64,000 nucleotides of DNA from an uncultured Mediterraneibacter sp. (GTDB taxonomy: Bacteria > Bacillota > Clostridia > Lachnospirales > Lachnospiraceae), in assembly GCA_944381935.1 (NCBI GenBank), contig CALWMN010000001.1:62001-126000 (forward strand), written 5' to 3'. A program made the translations under genes and the position numbers. Numbering within the stretch: position 1 is the first letter of the stretch; every line of letters begins with the position of its first letter. Shown one piece after another: positions 61,660-64,000 of this stretch. Under the pieces are notes generated by a model. It did no database searches and was not told where the DNA came from. It saw only the letters and a program-made list of their open reading frames with translations.

Positions 61660-62109
61660 TTTTTTCCTCCTGAAATTTCATTTTTGTAGCTCCCTATTCC
61701 AGACTGTACGTTATGAAAAAACCTCTTTCTAGTCAATTAACAGTTATAAAACACCACTAAATAAAACATTAAGTTACAATTATATATCGACTTAAAATAT
61801 AATATGATAAACAGCGAAGCTACAATTATTTCCAGAGATAATTCCATTTCTTTATCTTCTTCTGTATCCAGCTTTACATTATATTTGAAATACTCGTCAA
61901 ACATGCTATAGACTCCCGTAAATCCGTCGCTTTCCCATATGCTGATACAACTTAATTTTAGAAACTTTTCTTGTTCATCATCACAATATCTTTTACTTTT
62001 TTGTTTTCTATTTGGCTTTATTATAGTGGGAACTCATTCAGAGCAAGTTTCACCTGTGTAACATAGTCGCAGCGTGGCTTTTTGGCCACGGGAAAGGAAA
62101 GACATACCT
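61660..62109. other. AT-rich gap with a possible small gene
   Basis: Little is readable in these 450 bases. One weak minus-strand frame (61737-61904, 55 residues, starting MFDEYFKYNVKLD, GGGAG eight bases upstream) has one hydrophobic helix near its end. The same frame stays open upstream without a start, so it may be a broken gene tail. The stretch also holds the promoter of the secreted-protein gene. Confidence 0.4.
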
Positions 62110-62549
62110 ATGGCAAGACCGGAGAAAGAACCTGCGCTCCGGCACACCCACCCGGTCATGCTCCGCTTTACCGATACAGAGTATGAACGGCTCTCATCTC
62201 ATGCAGAAGCATCCAGGATTCCCCTGGCTGAATACATCCGCAGACAGGTCACAGGGAAACCGGTCACAATGAAGTATGAGCTTGTAGCAGATCTTCCGGA
62301 ATTAAAAAATCTGATTGCAGAGTTTGGAAAGATTGGAAGCAATCTGAATCAGATCGCCCGACATTTAACAGCGGTGGGATCCGTTCACAGGAAATACGGC
62401 GGGCAATCCGCCAGAGTATCGCAGATATTTATGAGATGAAATACGAAGTTCTGAAAATGGCAGGAGACTTTCGTTCCCTCTCTCCAGGAGATACTGCCGT
62501 TCAGAAAGGAGACTCTTTACATGGCAATCCTCAAGCATATCGCCAGTAA
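62110..62549 (+). pseudogene. MobC-type relaxosome protein with a frameshift
   Basis: The frame from ATG 62110 encodes MARPEKEPALRHTHPVMLRF, an RHH-type mobilization protein, up to GSNLNQIARHL. After about 62366 the frame changes; the expected sequence SGGIRSQEIRRAIRQS and YEVLKMAGDF continue two frames over to a stop at 62547. A single missing base near 62366-62369 explains it. The reading frame as it stands makes a wrong tail ending at 62439. Confidence 0.85.
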
Positions 62550-62690
62550 AAATGCAGATTATGGAGAAGCTCAGCGCTATCTTATGTTCCAGTATGACGA
62601 AGATACTATGAAACCTGTCCTTGATGAAAACGGCAGGCTGATTCCCCGTGAGGAATATCATCTGGACGGCATCAACTGTGATTATATTGC
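62521..62690 (+). pseudogene. N-terminal fragment of a relaxase
   Basis: About 55 residues of a relaxase/mobilization nuclease start are present (MAILKHIASKNADYGEAQRY, ending near HLDGINCD). The rest, including the catalytic Tyr and His triad, is missing. An AAAGGAG precedes the ATG and overlaps the mobC end, the usual order. After about 62690 the sequence is the reverse strand of a DUF6050 gene, so the element has been cut and rejoined here. Confidence 0.85.
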
Positions 62691-62957
62691 CATGACTAAC
62701 CGCCAGGCCAGGATCACGCCGCCGATCACTCCGCCCACAAGTAGATTCATCACCATGACACCAACTGTTCCGCCAATATCAAAGCCTTTCGGAACGATCC
62801 ACAAAAACATCCGGTGTACCCCAAAGGGGATTCCCATAAACATCCAGAGCTTCAGATAGTCGCACTGTCCATTTTCCAGACACAGTGGGTAAAACAGCAC
62901 TGACAGAAATACTGACGCTGCCACCGGAAAAATTACCTTTTTCATAAATTCACTCAT
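62682..62957 (-). pseudogene. DUF6050-type conjugation-element membrane protein, truncated
   Basis: The 91 visible residues start MSEFMKKVIFPVAASVFLSV at 62957, with GGAGG five bases upstream. They have three hydrophobic segments. The family usually continues beyond VILAWRLVMA, but here a stop follows within the join to the relaxase fragment. DUF6050 genes belong to conjugative elements. It follows repA on the same strand. Confidence 0.8.
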
Positions 62958-62958
62958 T

Positions 62959-63775
62959 TTAGCCTCCTCCATACAGATCATGGTTTACTTCTGCCTGATA
63001 ATAATGGTTCATAGTCATTGTCGAATTATAAAGCGAGGTCAAAAGATACGCCTTAATATTCGCCACCTTTGTCGTGTTCCTGTGCAGGCAGAGCAGAACA
63101 TACTCAATATGGGAATAGGGCAGGTTTAAAAACCGACTCTTAACTACCGATACCGGCTTGTCCACGCCTCCGATCCGTACCGCCCTGTTATCCGGCATCA
63201 TCAGGATCTCCAGCATCAGTTCCACAAGCTCATCCACATCCTCTCTTTCCCGTCTGTCTAAAAAGCACTCATAATCAATATTGCTATGTATCAATTTCCG
63301 ATAGGTTTCCATCTTCTCCCTCACATCTTCTCCAACAGAACGCACTTTACCCTCAGATGAGGACGGATAAGATTGGATAGGATCAGTCTCAATAAAATCA
63401 GTTTTGTTAATATCAGTATTATTACCGTTTGATTTTGGAACTTCTTGAATTTTCATTTTCACACTTCTGCATATTTCCGGTATTTACTGGCTGTATTTCT
63501 CCTCTTCCTGATTCCGGGCACTCTTTTATCATAAAATTTTTCACATAGATCACATTCGGTTTTCCAAGATCGAGACGCTTTTTCTCTATCATACCAATCC
63601 CCTTTTCCAAGTCCAGTTCGGCTATATTCTTAATAGCTTTTTGTCTCCCACATCCCAGCAATTCCATAATTTCTTCTATAAAAAAAATATACCCGGTCTT
63701 CCCCGTCAAACCATCGGTTCTTAATGCTAAGGCTCATACGGTCTAACATCAGACCGTATAAACGTTTCCCTCTGT
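62959..63775 (-). pseudogene. RepA-type replication initiator, frameshifted
   Basis: Fragments in three frames read KRLYGLMLDRMSLSIKNRWF, then FFIEEIMELLGCGRQKAIKN, then EVPKSNGNNTDINKTDFIET to the C-terminal DUF6017 tail (KPVSVVKSRFLNLPYSHIEY). One change of frame falls in a run of eight A at 63680-63687, the other at about 63440-63465. The N-terminal part is lost in a join to the ParB fragment. The gene should not work as read, unless the A-run is a sequencing fault. Confidence 0.8.
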
Positions 63776-64000
63776 CAGTTCCCCATTCTGGCTTAATTCT
63801 TTTAACTGCTCTGCCTGGATTGTAGACGGATAGATGTCGGCATTTTGTACTGCCTCTACTACCCATGTCTGTTCCTGCTCTGTCAGATAAGACAACCGCT
63901 CACCGGCCGACATTGCAATTTTCCCCTCATCCACCATATCTAAAAGTCCATCTGTCAGGCTGGCAAGCCTGATGTATCTTTGCACTGTCCGTCCACTGTC
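63749..64000 (-). pseudogene. ParB/Spo0J-type partition protein fragment, partial at the window edge
   Basis: The visible 84 residues (SGRTVQRYIRLASLTDGLLDM and AEQLKELSQNGEL) are the middle-to-C-terminal part of ParB; the N-terminal part lies past the edge. The frame ends at TEGNVYTV, earlier than usual, because the sequence joins the repA remnant. Upstream and downstream order (ParB then RepA) is that of plasmid-like integrative elements. Confidence 0.8.

Noticed and set aside
1..64000. tRNA, rRNA, CRISPR, riboswitch
   Set aside because: No cloverleaf, array of repeats, or purine, SAM or T-box type leader was seen by eye in the gaps; short RNAs could be missed.

Overview
The window looks like a Firmicutes chromosome from the Clostridia, most probably Lachnospiraceae. 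This rests on gene content and style: AGGAGG-type ribosome binding sites at almost every gene, many TTG/GTG starts, DUF6142 and DUF2752 proteins, a PyrDB/PyrK pair, a BMP-type nucleoside importer, short zinc-ribbon membrane proteins and a relaxase/RepA/ParB mobile-element tail. I cannot name the species. Most genes lie on the minus strand, so operons read from high to low coordinates.

Layout. 1-3.5 kb: a permease running off the left edge, a sugar-acid-type Ldh2 reductase and a LacI regulator with three matching operator-like sites. 3.5-6.1 kb: thioredoxin, a Cof-type HAD phosphatase, a short Rpn-tail-like protein and a Crp/Fnr regulator. 6.2-12.5 kb: a heterodimeric ABC exporter pair, its TetR regulator beside a 24-bp perfect palindrome, and an AgrC/LytTR-type two-component system. 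A divergent four-TM membrane protein lies beside a direct-repeat LytTR-like site. 13.2-13.7 kb: a decayed small alarmone synthetase gene. 13.7-27.4 kb: a long minus-strand series linking purine synthesis (purE, M, N, D), an mtnA homologue, an alcohol dehydrogenase and a complete nucleoside importer. 27.5-31.3 kb: pyrimidine genes pyrF, K, D, E. 31.3-37.3 kb: a run of zinc-ribbon membrane proteins, one with a C-type-lectin-like domain, plus a family 3 glycosidase. 37.4-41.1 kb: a TetM-like GTPase fused to a NYN nuclease-type domain, and a polysaccharide deacetylase.

41.3-46.2 kb is the most unusual part. It is a three-gene operon of two long helical proteins with central hydrophobic segments, one carrying a jacalin-like lectin tail, and a third unknown protein. 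Upstream is a long dyad that holds a symmetric pair of promoter-like sequences, then a tyrosine recombinase. I infer a helical pore-forming-toxin-like or surface/secreted system; this is not proven.

46.4-51.4 kb: a Bce-like ABC transporter and a NarL-type two-component system, all on the plus strand. 51.6-53.2 kb: two unknown proteins without signal peptides. 53.5-55 kb: an Rrf2 regulator and a divergent flavodoxin-ferredoxin protein separated by two identical 23-bp operator-like dyads. 55-59.9 kb: an alanine/sodium symporter, a sugar isomerase-like TIM barrel, an MFS transporter and a DeoR regulator. 59.9-64 kb: the debris of an integrative element, with an integrase tail, two AT-rich cargo genes, a frameshifted mobC, a relaxase cut short against an inverted DUF6050 gene, a frameshifted repA and a ParB tail running off the right edge.

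No rRNA, tRNA, CRISPR array or clear riboswitch was seen. All functional calls are by reading motifs and family resemblance; no database search was run.
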